Below are positions 17,512-25,938 of a DNA stretch of 64,000 nt, piece by piece. The stretch's first letter is position 1. The number at the start of each line of letters is the position of its first letter. The position numbers and the translations under genes are program-made. Under the pieces are notes generated by a model. It was given only the letters and a program-made list of their open reading frames with translations, did no database searches and was not told the DNA's origin. The stretch lies in the NCBI RefSeq assembly GCF_014076415.1, contig NZ_CP043568.1, positions 744,001-808,000 of the forward strand. Reading direction: 5' to 3'. Source of the stretch: Comamonas testosteroni (lineage in GTDB: Bacteria > Pseudomonadota > Gammaproteobacteria > Burkholderiales > Burkholderiaceae_C).

Positions 17512-17999
17512 GCGCGCTCCTCGGTGCCGGGCTGGGCCTGGGCTGAGTGCTGCTCGTGCATCTGCTCGATGCGGGCGCGAATCTTGTTGACGCCGTCCAG
17601 CATGGCTTCGACCTCGCAGTCCTCAAGGTCCTGCAGCAGGCTGAGCTCGGCCTCCAGCATGGTGGCGCGGACATGGTCCACGGCGCTATTGCCTTCGGCC
17701 GTGAGAAAGATGCGCTTGCTGCGGCGGTCGGCCGCATCGGCGCGGCGCTCCACCCAGCCCTTGCCTTCGAGAATGTCCAGCAGGCGCACCAGGCTGGAGC
17801 CGTCCAGGCCCACGCGCTCGGCCAGCTCCTTTTGCGTCACGCCGTCGCCCCAGGCGCGCAGGTGCAACAGTGGCGTCCAGGTGGCGTCGGTCAGGCCGCT
17901 GGCGGCCAGCTGTTCTTCGACAAAACGCCGCCATTGGCGGGTCAGGGTGACCATGAGAAAGCCCAGGCGGTCGCGGGAGGGAGCATCGGCAAAAGACAT
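17508..17999 (-). CDS. MarR family transcriptional regulator
   Basis: Winged-helix regulator of 163 aa. The core reads TWTPLLHLRAWGDGVTQKELA, then VGLDGSSLVRLLDILEGKGW as the recognition helix, and the wing VERRADAADRRSKRIFLT. The ATG at 17999 is preferred over an upstream TTG at 18023, because the TTG lies within a palindrome that looks like this protein's own operator. It overlaps the FUSC gene by 4 bp and probably represses both genes in the absence of a phenolic ligand (family knowledge, not shown). Confidence 0.9.
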   Translation of the reverse strand: MSFADAPSRDRLGFLMVTLTRQWRRFVEEQLAASGLTDATWTPLLHLRAWGDGVTQKELAERVGLDGSSLVRLLDILEGKGWVERRADAADRRSKRIFLTAEGNSAVDHVRATMLEAELSLLQDLEDCEVEAMLDGVNKIRARIEQMHEQHSAQAQPGTEERA

Positions 18000-18019
18000 G
18001 GCCAAATTTTGATGCTTGC

Positions 18020-18048
18020 TCAATTAATTTGCAATTCAAACTAATTGA
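18020..18048. promoter_or_regulatory. probable MarR operator palindrome
   Basis: The 12-bp arms TCAATTAATTTG and CAAACTAATTGA flank a 5-bp centre, with one mismatch. It lies 21 bp before the regulator ATG at 17999, in an AT-rich patch that stands out from its surroundings. Size and placement fit autoregulation by a MarR dimer. Confidence 0.65.
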
Positions 18049-18090
18049 GTCTGCATTTATAGCAAGGGTATTCCCTTGTATTTATGCAGC

Positions 18091-18117
18091 AAAAAAAGAG
18101 AGCGACAAGCGCTCTCT
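18091..18117 (-). terminator. terminator after the yeiH-like gene
   Basis: The AGAGAGCG (18097-18104) and CGCTCTCT (18110-18117) arms have a 5-nt loop, with seven A on the plus strand just left of the stem, which are T in the leftward transcript. A small CAAGGG-TATT-CCCTTG palindrome lies alongside at 18064-18079. Confidence 0.85.
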
Positions 18118-18177
18118 TTCAAAGGGTTTCAGACCTGTAGATGTTCTAGTTCTAATCCAGTCAGGCGCAAGCCGCTA

Positions 18178-19266
18178 TCAAAACAGTGTTGGAATCCAGA
18201 GGTTCAATGCCAGGCCGGCGATCAGCAGCCAGGCAAACAGCGCCAGGGCCAGAATCAGCGGCCGGGTGCCCGCAGCACGCACGGCGCGGATATGGGTGGT
18301 CAGGCCCAGAGCGGCCATGGCCAGGGCCAGCAGCGCGTTGTCGAGTTGAATGCCAACGCTGACCACTTCCTTGGGCAGCACGCCCAGGGAGTTGACGCCG
18401 GCCATGGCCACGAAGCCCACGGCAAACCAGGGAATGGTGATCCGGTTGCCGGGCTGGCCGTCGTTCACGCCCAGGGCCCGTTCGCTGCGTGTCAGCCACA
18501 TGGACAGCACCAGCAGGAAGGGCGCCAGCATCATCACGCGCACCATCTTGGCGATCACGGCCGTGTCCGCAGCCTGGCTGCCTATGGCCTCGCCGGCGGC
18601 CACGACCTGGGCCACCTCATGCACGGTGGAGCCGACGAAAACGCCGTACTGCTGCATGCTGGTGTCTATCCAGCCGTACTCGGCATTCCAGTGGAACAGC
18701 GCCGGGTAGAGAAAAGTGCCTATGGTGCCGAACACCACCACGGTTGCCACGGCCACGGCCACGTCCTCGGCGCGCCCCTTGACCACGGGCTCGGTGGCCA
18801 GCACGGCGGCCGCGCCGCAGATGGAAGCGCCGGCTCCCACCAGCATGGTGGTGCGCTTGTCCATGCCCAGCAGTTTCTGGCCTATCCACTGCGCCAGCAA
18901 AAAGGTGCTGGACAGCACCAGTGCATCGATCACCACGCCGGCCATGCCGACCTGGCCGATGTCCTGGAAGGTCAGGCGCAGACCGTAGAGCACGATGCCG
19001 GTGCGCAGCAGGCGGGCCTTGGTGAAGGCGATGCCGCTGGCGCACTGGCTGGCGATGGCGGGATAGACGGTGTTGCCGACCAGCAGGCCGATGATGATGG
19101 CCAGCGTCAGCGCGCTCAGTCCGTTGTTCCTGATGGCCGGAAACTGCGCGGCCCAGGTGGCCACGGCAGCGATGGCGCCCGCCAGCAGCAGGCCCGGAAT
19201 CATCCCGCCGGTCTTGTGCATCCAGCCTTGCGAGGGTGCGGAGTTTTTCAGTGTTGTAGTGTTCAT
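18178..19266 (-). CDS. YeiH family putative sulfate/sulfonate exporter
   Basis: Inner membrane protein of 362 aa with about ten hydrophobic helices. Family markers are GLLVGNTVYPA, FTKARLLRTGIVLYGLRLTF, VGAGASICGAAAVLATEPVVK and VGSTVHEVAQVVAAG. The ATG at 19266 (MNTTTLKNS) is chosen over one nine codons upstream because AAGGT lies just before it. It is divergent from a LysR regulator with a 263-bp shared promoter region, the standard yeiH/yeiE-type pairing. The transported compound in this family is not firmly established; sulfate or sulfite is the usual suggestion. Confidence 0.88.
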   Translation of the reverse strand: MNTTTLKNSAPSQGWMHKTGGMIPGLLLAGAIAAVATWAAQFPAIRNNGLSALTLAIIIGLLVGNTVYPAIASQCASGIAFTKARLLRTGIVLYGLRLTFQDIGQVGMAGVVIDALVLSSTFLLAQWIGQKLLGMDKRTTMLVGAGASICGAAAVLATEPVVKGRAEDVAVAVATVVVFGTIGTFLYPALFHWNAEYGWIDTSMQQYGVFVGSTVHEVAQVVAAGEAIGSQAADTAVIAKMVRVMMLAPFLLVLSMWLTRSERALGVNDGQPGNRITIPWFAVGFVAMAGVNSLGVLPKEVVSVGIQLDNALLALAMAALGLTTHIRAVRAAGTRPLILALALFAWLLIAGLALNLWIPTLF

Positions 19267-19334
19267 CGTGACCTTTCGCAGCAGGCAAGACAACAGGTCT
19301 GATTGCCGGCATGGAGGTCACTTTAGATTTCTTG

Positions 19335-19350
19335 GTTATATTTGTATAAC
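19335..19350. promoter_or_regulatory. probable LysR-type operator
   Basis: GTTATA-TTTG-TATAAC is a perfect 6+6 palindrome in an AT-rich stretch of the intergenic region between the divergent yeiH-like and LysR genes. The T-N11-A geometry suits LysR-type regulators. Confidence 0.55.
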
Positions 19351-19529
19351 TAATAGTTTTTGTAAGATCAACCTATAAAACAGGTAGATTGGGCTTTCTG
19401 GCTCCTGCAAATCGACTCAATCATTGATTGGATGAGCCGATGCTGGAGAGGCTGGTTGCCCGTTTTCGGCTGGGGGCAGGGGCTACTGGCTAGCCTGCTG
19501 TTGTCGATACGAATATACGAATCATCGTC

Positions 19530-20474
19530 ATGCTGCATCTCACCTTGCGTCAGTTCGAGATCTTCTGCGCCGTGGCTCAAAGCGGGACCACGGTGGCTGC
19601 CGCAGAGGCCGTAGCGCTCTCGCAGTCGGCCACCAGTGCCGCGCTGCAGCAGCTGGAACAAGGCCTGGGCGTGCAACTGTTCGAGCGCGTGGGCAAGCGC
19701 CTGGTGCTCAACGATGCCGGCCGCGCGCTGCTGCCCCAGGCCCTGAGCGTGCTGGAGCAGGCAAGAGGCATAGAACAGACGTTTTCCGCGCGTGCGGCCA
19801 ATATGCCGGTGCGCCTGCGCGTGGCTGCCAGCACCACCATCGGCACCTATGCGTTGCCCGAAGTGCTGGCGCGGCTGGCACGCTCGCATCCGCTGGTGCG
19901 CGTGGACCTGCAGATCGCCAACACCCAGGAAGTGGGCGAAGCCGTGCTGGCCATGGAGGTCGACATGGGCCTGATCGAGGGCAGCAGCCACTGGCAGGGG
20001 CTGGAGGTCGAGCCCTGGCTGCGCGATGAACTGGTCATCGTGGCATCGCCGCAGGACCCGCTGGCCGAGCAGGCGCGCAGCAAGCCGCTGGGCGTGGCAG
20101 CGCTGCGCAAGGCGGCATGGCTGCTGCGCGAGGCGGGCTCGGGCACGCGCGAGATGGTCGAGCATGCGCTGCTGCCGCATCTGCACCAGCTGCCTGCAAG
20201 CGCCACGCTGGGCAGTTCCGAGGCGATTGCACGCTGTGTCGAGCAGGGGCTGGGCATCAGCTGTCTGTCGCGCGTGCTGGTGCAGTCACAGCTGCAGGCT
20301 CGGGCGCTCGAAATTCTGCCCACCACGCTGCCGCGAATGTGGCGCAACTTCTCTCTGGTGCAGCGCGCCGGCAAGCGCCGCTCGCCCGCGCTGCAGGCCT
20401 TTGTCGACGCCTGCAAGGCCGGCGGGCAGCCGCCGCCCGATCCGTCCGCGGCTCAAGCGCCAAGCACGCTGTAG
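19530..20474 (+). CDS. LysR family transcriptional regulator (YeiE/CysB-like)
   Basis: Regulator of 314 aa. The N-terminal winged helix-turn-helix spans LTLRQFEIFCAVAQSGTTVA to ALSQSATSAALQQLEQGLG and LFERVGKRLVLNDAG (residues 3-65), followed by the type 2 periplasmic-binding-like effector domain. The C terminus has a proline- and alanine-rich tail. Divergent transcription from the yeiH-like transporter points to control of that gene. The ligand is unknown. Confidence 0.92.
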   Translation: MLHLTLRQFEIFCAVAQSGTTVAAAEAVALSQSATSAALQQLEQGLGVQLFERVGKRLVLNDAGRALLPQALSVLEQARGIEQTFSARAANMPVRLRVAASTTIGTYALPEVLARLARSHPLVRVDLQIANTQEVGEAVLAMEVDMGLIEGSSHWQGLEVEPWLRDELVIVASPQDPLAEQARSKPLGVAALRKAAWLLREAGSGTREMVEHALLPHLHQLPASATLGSSEAIARCVEQGLGISCLSRVLVQSQLQARALEILPTTLPRMWRNFSLVQRAGKRRSPALQAFVDACKAGGQPPPDPSAAQAPSTL

Positions 20475-20613
20475 CGCTTGAATGACAGTCGCAGGCAGCT
20501 ATGGTTTTCTTGACAATGATTTTGCTTGCGGCGGCGGTTTTTGCCCCTATATTGGATAGACAAGTCGGGCGTGGGTTGTACAGCGCCGGCTTTCACAAGC
20601 AGGGAGGAACACC

Positions 20614-20835
20614 ATGAAAACCATCGATGAAATGCTGCACCTGGACCTGCTCACTCATGAACAGCATCTGCAGATCAGCCACTGGATCGACGATGCGCAG
20701 TCCCCCGAAGCCATCTTGCAGATGCCCGCCGGGCTCTGGCAGGCCGTGGAGCGCGCCAGCCAGGCCATGGGCGTGAATGAGGATTTGCTGCGCCCGCCGG
20801 CGCTGGACGCTGGCGGCCTGATTTTCAGTCAGTAG
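20614..20835 (+). CDS. small hypothetical protein, 73 aa
   Basis: I do not recognise a family. A strong AGGGAGG lies about 8 nt before the ATG, supporting translation. The protein is acidic (MKTIDEMLHLDLLTHEQHLQ at the N terminus), predicted mostly helical, and without signal or membrane segment. LTHEQHLQISHWIDDAQSPEAI and MPAGLWQAVERASQAMGV suggest two amphipathic helices. It is flanked by the LysR gene and, convergently, creA. A GCAGGCTG/CAGCCTGC hairpin at 20874-20897 lies between it and creA. Confidence 0.7.
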   Translation: MKTIDEMLHLDLLTHEQHLQISHWIDDAQSPEAILQMPAGLWQAVERASQAMGVNEDLLRPPALDAGGLIFSQ

Positions 20836-20873
20836 GTCGCGGGGCCTGGCCTTGAGTCAAAACTGCCTCAAAC

Positions 20874-20897
20874 GCAGGCTGCACAAGCTCAGCCTGC
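20874..20897. terminator. hairpin between convergent genes
   Basis: GCAGGCTG and CAGCCTGC form an 8-bp perfect stem with an 8-nt loop, followed by a weak TCTGATTTCT tract. It could end the small-protein transcript or creA. Confidence 0.45.
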
Positions 20898-20905
20898 TCT
20901 GATTT

Positions 20906-21406
20906 CTATTTCAACGGGATAGCCGTGCCCTGGGGCACGGCCACGGCGGTGACGCTGTTCTGAGGCGAGCCCTCGATCACCCGGTCCGAGTAGGTCATAT
21001 AGATCAGGGCATTGCGCTTGGCATCGACCATGCGCACCACACGCAGGCGCTTGAACAGCAGCGAGGTGCGCTCGGTAAACACTTCTTCCTGCTGCCTGAG
21101 CGGCGCGGGGAACTGGATACTGCCCGTGGCCTGGCAGGCGATAGACGCCTCCGAGCGATCCTCGGCCAGACCAAGGCCGCCCTTGATGCCGCCGGTCTTG
21201 GCGCGCGAGACATAGCAGGTCACGCCCGGCACCTTGGGGTCGTCATAGGCATCGACCACGATCTTGTGATCCGGGCCAATCCACTTGAAGACGGTATCCA
21301 CGGCGCCGATCTGTTCGGCATGGCTCATGCCGACAAAGGCCATGGTTCCTACGGTGGCGGCCCCAAGGGCCAGAACGGCGGAGAGCAATTTCATGGTGGT
21401 ACGCAT
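20906..21406 (-). CDS. creA: CreA family exported protein
   Basis: Protein of 166 aa with an N-terminal signal sequence ([20 protein letters not shown], then SHAEQ) and the well conserved CreA body: [77 protein letters not shown]. Probably periplasmic. In enterobacteria creA lies beside the creBCD two-component system; here no such genes adjoin it. Function is unknown. An internal ATG at 21394 (MKLLSAV) is an equally possible start. Confidence 0.9.
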   Translation of the reverse strand: MRTTMKLLSAVLALGAATVGTMAFVGMSHAEQIGAVDTVFKWIGPDHKIVVDAYDDPKVPGVTCYVSRAKTGGIKGGLGLAEDRSEASIACQATGSIQFPAPLRQQEEVFTERTSLLFKRLRVVRMVDAKRNALIYMTYSDRVIEGSPQNSVTAVAVPQGTAIPLK

Positions 21407-21678
21407 AGGTTGTCTAGGGTTAACCCTTGGATTCTGGCAGGGCATTGTGCCTCGGACGTGAGACCGGAAGCCGGCCTGAAGACAATACCGGCTGCTGCAG
21501 AGCTTTCTGTATTGCATCACGGTTTGCCCCGACCTGCTGGCGGGCGCCGGCAGCTGAGACGCTGCCACAGGCATGACACAGCGCATGCCGGACTTCCGAA
21601 CTCCCTCTTTGATCAGCGACTGCCCCTCGGGTGGTGGCTCCATGCAAGCGCCGCATCCGCCGGATGTGGCTGTTATCT

Positions 21679-22872
21679 ATGTCGGTGAACGTTTCCGCGC
21701 CCGGTCTGAGCGCTTCCTCCCTTTTGTTGATGGCACTGGCCTGCGGCCTGTGTGCAGGCGGCAATTATTTCAACCAGCCGCTGCTGCACTCGATTGCCGC
21801 TCACTTCTTGGTCAGCGAGTCGGCGGCCGCGACCAGCGTGACACTGGCCCAGGTGGCCTATGCGGCAGGCCTGCTGCTGCTGGCCCCTCTGGGCGACAAG
21901 CTGCAGCGCCGCGGCCTGGCGGTGAGCCTGATGCTGCTGGCGGCCCTGGGGCAGGCGCTGTGCGGCCTGGCGGGCCAGTTCGATCTGTTTCTGCTGGGCA
22001 CGCTGATGGCGGGCCTGTTCTCGGTTGCGGCCCAGGTGCTGGTGCCCATGGCGGCGGCACTGGCCCAGCCGGGGCAAAGCGGGCGGGCCGTGGGCTGGGT
22101 GATGAGCGGTCTGCTGCTGGGTATCTTGCTGGCCCGCAGCGTGGCCGGCATGGTCTCTGAGGCCTGGGGCTGGCAGGCCGTCTACCAGGGCGCTGCGCTG
22201 GTGATGGCCGTGGTGGCGCTGTGGCTGTGGAAGGCGCTGCCGGCATCGCGCAACCCCAGCCCTGTCAGTTATCCACAGGTGCTGAGAAGCATGTGGCATC
22301 TGCTGCGCAGCCAGCCGGGTCTGCGCCAGCGTACCCTGGTCAGCGCGCTGGCGTTTGCCTCGGTCAGCGTGCTGTTCTCGACCATGGCGCTGCAGTTGTC
22401 CAGCGGTCCCCTGGGCCTGGATGATGGGCAGATCGGTTTGACCGGTCTGGCCGGCGCGGCGGGTGCCCTGGTGGCCACGCAGGCGGGGCGGCTGGTGGAC
22501 AAGGGTCTTGGGCGCGTGAGCTGCGCCATCGGGGCGCTGGCCCTGCTGCTATCCTGGCCCCTGCTGTGGGTGGGCGGAGCACATCTGGGCTGGTTCGTGC
22601 TGGGCATGGTGGTGATCGATCTGGGCCTGCAATGCCTGAACATCACCAACCAGGCCACGGTGGCCCAGTTGCTGCCCGCGGCGCGCGGCCGCATGAATGC
22701 CGTCTATATGACGGGCTATTTCACGGGCGCGGCGGCGGGCTCGGCACTGGGGACTCTCGCCTGGCGCATCGACGGCTGGCAAGGTGCCTGCGTGCTGGGC
22801 CTGGCCCTGGCGCTGCTGGCCTGCCTGGGTACATTCAGGATGCGCAAGACCCACAGGCTTGTGGCCGCTTAA
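21679..22872 (+). CDS. MFS transporter (YnfM/NepI-like)
   Basis: Inner membrane major facilitator of 397 aa with 12 predicted helices. The conserved region after helix 2 is LLLAPLGDKLQRRGLAVSLM and the central loop lies near WLWKALPASRN. NYFNQPLLHSIAAHF at the N terminus is typical of the YnfM-like group. The ATG at 21679 (MSVNVSAPG) is preferred because the first helix starts soon after; an in-frame extension to 21631 is possible. Substrate unknown. It is divergent from creA and overlaps the stop of the TonB receptor by 4 bp. Confidence 0.88.
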   Translation: MSVNVSAPGLSASSLLLMALACGLCAGGNYFNQPLLHSIAAHFLVSESAAATSVTLAQVAYAAGLLLLAPLGDKLQRRGLAVSLMLLAALGQALCGLAGQFDLFLLGTLMAGLFSVAAQVLVPMAAALAQPGQSGRAVGWVMSGLLLGILLARSVAGMVSEAWGWQAVYQGAALVMAVVALWLWKALPASRNPSPVSYPQVLRSMWHLLRSQPGLRQRTLVSALAFASVSVLFSTMALQLSSGPLGLDDGQIGLTGLAGAAGALVATQAGRLVDKGLGRVSCAIGALALLLSWPLLWVGGAHLGWFVLGMVVIDLGLQCLNITNQATVAQLLPAARGRMNAVYMTGYFTGAAAGSALGTLAWRIDGWQGACVLGLALALLACLGTFRMRKTHRLVAA

Positions 22873-25175
22873 AGGTCCCAGCGCAGGGAAGCGCTAAAGG
22901 TTCTCTGCGGATAGGGATGGAAGTTCCAGTACCTGGCATTGTTGGCGTTGTCTATGCCAAAGGCTGCCGATAGCTGTCTGTCGATCTGATAGCGGGCCCG
23001 CAGATCGACGCTGAAATACTGGCTGGCACCCATATAGGTGTCGGCATGCGCATCGCTGTTGTCCAGATTCGAGTACTGGCGCCCGCTGTAGCGCGCGGCC
23101 ACCGTCAGGGCCCAGCGTTCATCGGGCTTGTAGGTGGCCCAGGCCGTGGCACGCCAGCGCGGCACGCGCGGCTGCCATTTACTCACGCTGGCCGGATTGG
23201 CGGCATTGGCCGTGATGCGCGAATTGGCCCAGGTCAGGCTGCCGCCCAGGTCCAGCCCCCGAATCCACACCGATTGCGCCGAGTAAGCCAGCTCCAGCCC
23301 CGAGGTCCTGACCTGATCCACGTTCTGCACCGCAGAGATGGTTGTGCCGGCAATCAGCTGGCTGTAAAGCGCATCACGCGTGCGCTCGTGGAACCAGGTG
23401 GCGCGCAGCAAACCATTGCCCAGGTCTTGCTCGGCCGTCAGCTCGCCCGTCCAGGACTTTTCGGGTTTCAGATTCGGGTCGTTGATGAAGGACAGCGCGC
23501 CGCCAGAGGTCGCGCCATACAGCTCGCCCACCGTGGGAAAGCGCACGGCACGGCCCAGCGATGCCTTGAGCATGGTGCTGCGGGCCAGCTGATAGGCCAG
23601 CGCGGCCTTGGGCGAGAAATGCGATTCGCTGCGCTGGGCGTAACTCAGCTGGCTGCTGGCCGTGGCGGTGTGGCCCTGGCTGGCCGTCCAGTCCTCCCAG
23701 CGCAGGCCCAGCACGGCCTTCCAGTCTCTGGCCAGCTGCCAGCTGTCCTGTGCCCAGGCATAGCGGGTCTCGGCCCTGCCGCCGACCTGGCTGACGATGG
23801 ACTGCTCGTTGGCCGGGCCGGACTGCCAGTCGCCGAGCACGTTGTATTTGCCGATGTTGAGCTTGTAGGCATCGCGGCCCAGGCCGAAATCCACGATATG
23901 TGCGCCTTTCATTCCCTGCGGCCGCCATGTGCCCTTGGCAGCCAGCGTGTTCCAGCCCGTGCCGTCCTGATCCTGCAGCGTGCCCTTGCCGCCCAGATTG
24001 GCAGCCGGCTGGGCCACGATGGGCACGCGCTGCTGATCCTTGCCGTAGTCATAGAGACTGGCGCTGAGCTCCCAGTCGAGCTCGCCCTGGGTATGGCTTT
24101 TGAGCGAGACGCCATGCATGGTGTGGGTCTGCTGGTCCTGGCTCAGTCCGAATGCGGTGTCTGCCAGCTTGTAGGTCTTGCCGTCGATATTGATATTGCC
24201 GCTGTAAACCGGCTGGCCGTCCGGCCCGCGCAGATAGGTCTCGGAGCTGCCTCGGGCGCTGTTCTGCCACCAGCCCAGCGTGTAGCTGGCGCGCAGCGTG
24301 GGCGTGATGTCATAGGCCAGCTTGATCTTGGCGTGATCCTGCCTGGTACGGTACTGCGTGCCCGCACCCAGGATGTACCAGGGCTGGTTGGTGGTGCTGA
24401 GCCCGGCGATTGCGCCAGTCACGCGCGTGCCGGCACCGCCCGCCACGCCGGCGGACTGCAGCACGGTGGGGAAGGTCATGGGCTGGCCCTGGCTGTCGCT
24501 GCGGCTCAGATTGATCCAGTACGACCAGTCGCCGCTTCTGCTGCCTATGGAAGCGCTGGTATTCCAGCTGCGGTAATGGCCGCTGCTGCCCAGCACGCCG
24601 GCGCTCTGGTGGGCATAGCCCGCCGCCACATGGGCTTCGAGCTTGTCGGGCATGCGCGTCACATAGTCCACCACGGCGCCGGCGGAATTGCCGGGGTAGG
24701 CGGCCGAGAACGGGCCGTACATGACGTCGACGCGTTCGATCTCCTCGGGCGTCACCAGGCCCCAGCGCGGTGCGTAGTTGCTGCCGTTGGCAATGCCGTT
24801 GCCCAGATAGTTGGACAGCAGAATGCCGTCGGCATAGACGGCCGAGCGCGCGCTATTGCCCGTGCCCGAAGCCCGCGTGGAGAGGATGGCGTGGTTGTAG
24901 TCGCCGATATAGCGCTTGCGCACCAGCAGGCTGGGCAGATATTTCAGGGCATCTTCGCTGTCGGTGGCATTGATGCGGGTCTCTATCTCCTCGCGCGTGA
25001 TGCCTTCGATGGTGGTCGGAATCTGCGTGGGCAGCGAGCTGGGCTGGCCGCCGTTGACGGTGACCACGCCCAGGGTCCGGCTGCGCTCGGGCAGATCGCT
25101 GGATTCGGTGGCAGTCTGGGCCAGGCACGGCCAGGCGATGCCACCGACCACGAGTGGCAGAAAAATCTTGTTCAT
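22869..25175 (-). CDS. TonB-dependent outer membrane receptor, possible copper receptor
   Basis: Receptor of 768 aa with signal peptide (PLVVGGIAWPCLAQ). Plug motifs include VVTVNGGQPSSLPTQIPTTI, RASGTGNSARSAVYADGILL, and VDVMYGPFSAAYPGNSAGAVV, and the barrel ends in SASLRWDL. The plug region resembles OprC/NosA-type receptors. A DUF2946 protein with a CPMC motif is encoded 94 bp upstream in the same direction, and that family is often found with copper genes, so copper uptake is a reasonable guess. A siderophore receptor is the alternative. Confidence 0.85.
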   Translation of the reverse strand: MNKIFLPLVVGGIAWPCLAQTATESSDLPERSRTLGVVTVNGGQPSSLPTQIPTTIEGITREEIETRINATDSEDALKYLPSLLVRKRYIGDYNHAILSTRASGTGNSARSAVYADGILLSNYLGNGIANGSNYAPRWGLVTPEEIERVDVMYGPFSAAYPGNSAGAVVDYVTRMPDKLEAHVAAGYAHQSAGVLGSSGHYRSWNTSASIGSRSGDWSYWINLSRSDSQGQPMTFPTVLQSAGVAGGAGTRVTGAIAGLSTTNQPWYILGAGTQYRTRQDHAKIKLAYDITPTLRASYTLGWWQNSARGSSETYLRGPDGQPVYSGNINIDGKTYKLADTAFGLSQDQQTHTMHGVSLKSHTQGELDWELSASLYDYGKDQQRVPIVAQPAANLGGKGTLQDQDGTGWNTLAAKGTWRPQGMKGAHIVDFGLGRDAYKLNIGKYNVLGDWQSGPANEQSIVSQVGGRAETRYAWAQDSWQLARDWKAVLGLRWEDWTASQGHTATASSQLSYAQRSESHFSPKAALAYQLARSTMLKASLGRAVRFPTVGELYGATSGGALSFINDPNLKPEKSWTGELTAEQDLGNGLLRATWFHERTRDALYSQLIAGTTISAVQNVDQVRTSGLELAYSAQSVWIRGLDLGGSLTWANSRITANAANPASVSKWQPRVPRWRATAWATYKPDERWALTVAARYSGRQYSNLDNSDAHADTYMGASQYFSVDLRARYQIDRQLSAAFGIDNANNARYWNFHPYPQRTFSASLRWDL

Positions 25176-25269
25176 GGATGCTTACCTCGGGACATGCGGC
25201 AAGCCGCGATGTCCTGCAAAACGAATGGCGGCCAGCGCATGTCAGTGCTGCGCCGGAGCCGGGAAACGT

Positions 25270-25644
25270 TCAGAGATAAGCGCCGGGCGGTCCGCGCGCA
25301 GGCAGGGGCGCGGCGGTAAGGGAGGCGATGCGTGCGCGCTGCACAGGCTGCAGTGCATGCCACAGCGGCGACTGGGTAGGGGGCGGCAGCTGCAGCGCGG
25401 GCGGAGGCGGTGCTGCATGGGGCAGGCACATGGGGCAATCGAGGTGGCCCGCACCCAGGGCACTGCCGCCGTCTTCGCCCTTGACGATCAGCTTGACCGC
25501 GCCGGTGCTGGTGCAGATCAGCTCAAGCCCCTGAGATTGGATCAGTGGAGCGGCCGCCGCCACTCCCATGGACAGTGCCATCCATGCCAGCACGCACCGG
25601 CCCAGCAGGCAGGTGGCTATGCGGCGAAGCTGTTGCAAGGTCAT
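25270..25644 (-). CDS. DUF2946-like exported protein
   Basis: Protein of 124 aa with a hydrophobic N-terminal signal (CLLGRCVLAWMALSMGVAAA) and a mature part holding LELICTSTGAVKLIV and HLDCPMCLPHAAPPPP, the Cys-x2-Cys pattern typical of DUF2946. The tail is proline-rich. Probably periplasmic or membrane-attached, with the cysteines able to bind metal. The ATG at 25644 places the signal peptide correctly; 25677 is an alternative. Upstream partner of the TonB receptor. Confidence 0.65.
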   Translation of the reverse strand: MTLQQLRRIATCLLGRCVLAWMALSMGVAAAAPLIQSQGLELICTSTGAVKLIVKGEDGGSALGAGHLDCPMCLPHAAPPPPALQLPPPTQSPLWHALQPVQRARIASLTAAPLPARGPPGAYL

Positions 25645-25757
25645 GGGGTGGGCGCTGCTGATATGCGTGCGCATCATACGTCGTCTGCCGCCTCAGACCA
25701 TGCGTGAAAACCGCCGCCCAAGCCCTGCTGCAGGTGCAAAGTGCTGTGACTTCAATG

Positions 25758-25781
25758 ACAAAACCCGGCGCAAGGCCGGGT
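25758..25781 (-). terminator. terminator after cphA
   Basis: ACCCGGC-GCAAG-GCCGGGT, with A residues on the left that read as T in the leftward transcript. It lies 160 bp beyond the cphA stop, with a dispersed repeat in between. Confidence 0.65.
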
Positions 25782-25856
25782 CGGTATGGAGGTGCCGAGG
25801 GTTCATGCACGGCTCCTGGGCTGGAACATGGGCACTTGCTCAAGCGAGAGATGGCA

Positions 25857-25938
25857 GGCAAGAGCCTGGCCGGCCGCGCCGCCTCGCGGCGAGGCCCTCG
25901 TCCCCCTCAGGGGGAAGGCGCGTCAGCGCCTCAGGGGG
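25857..25938 (+). repeat. dispersed GC-rich repeat, family A copy 2
   Basis: GGCAAGAGCC, a GC-rich block, GTCCCCCTCAGGGGGAAGG, then CGCGTCAGCGCCTCAGGGGG. It abuts the cphA stop codon. The block order matches copies at 2798-2891 and 55934-55988. The CCCCCTCAGGGGG part can form its own short hairpin. Confidence 0.75.
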
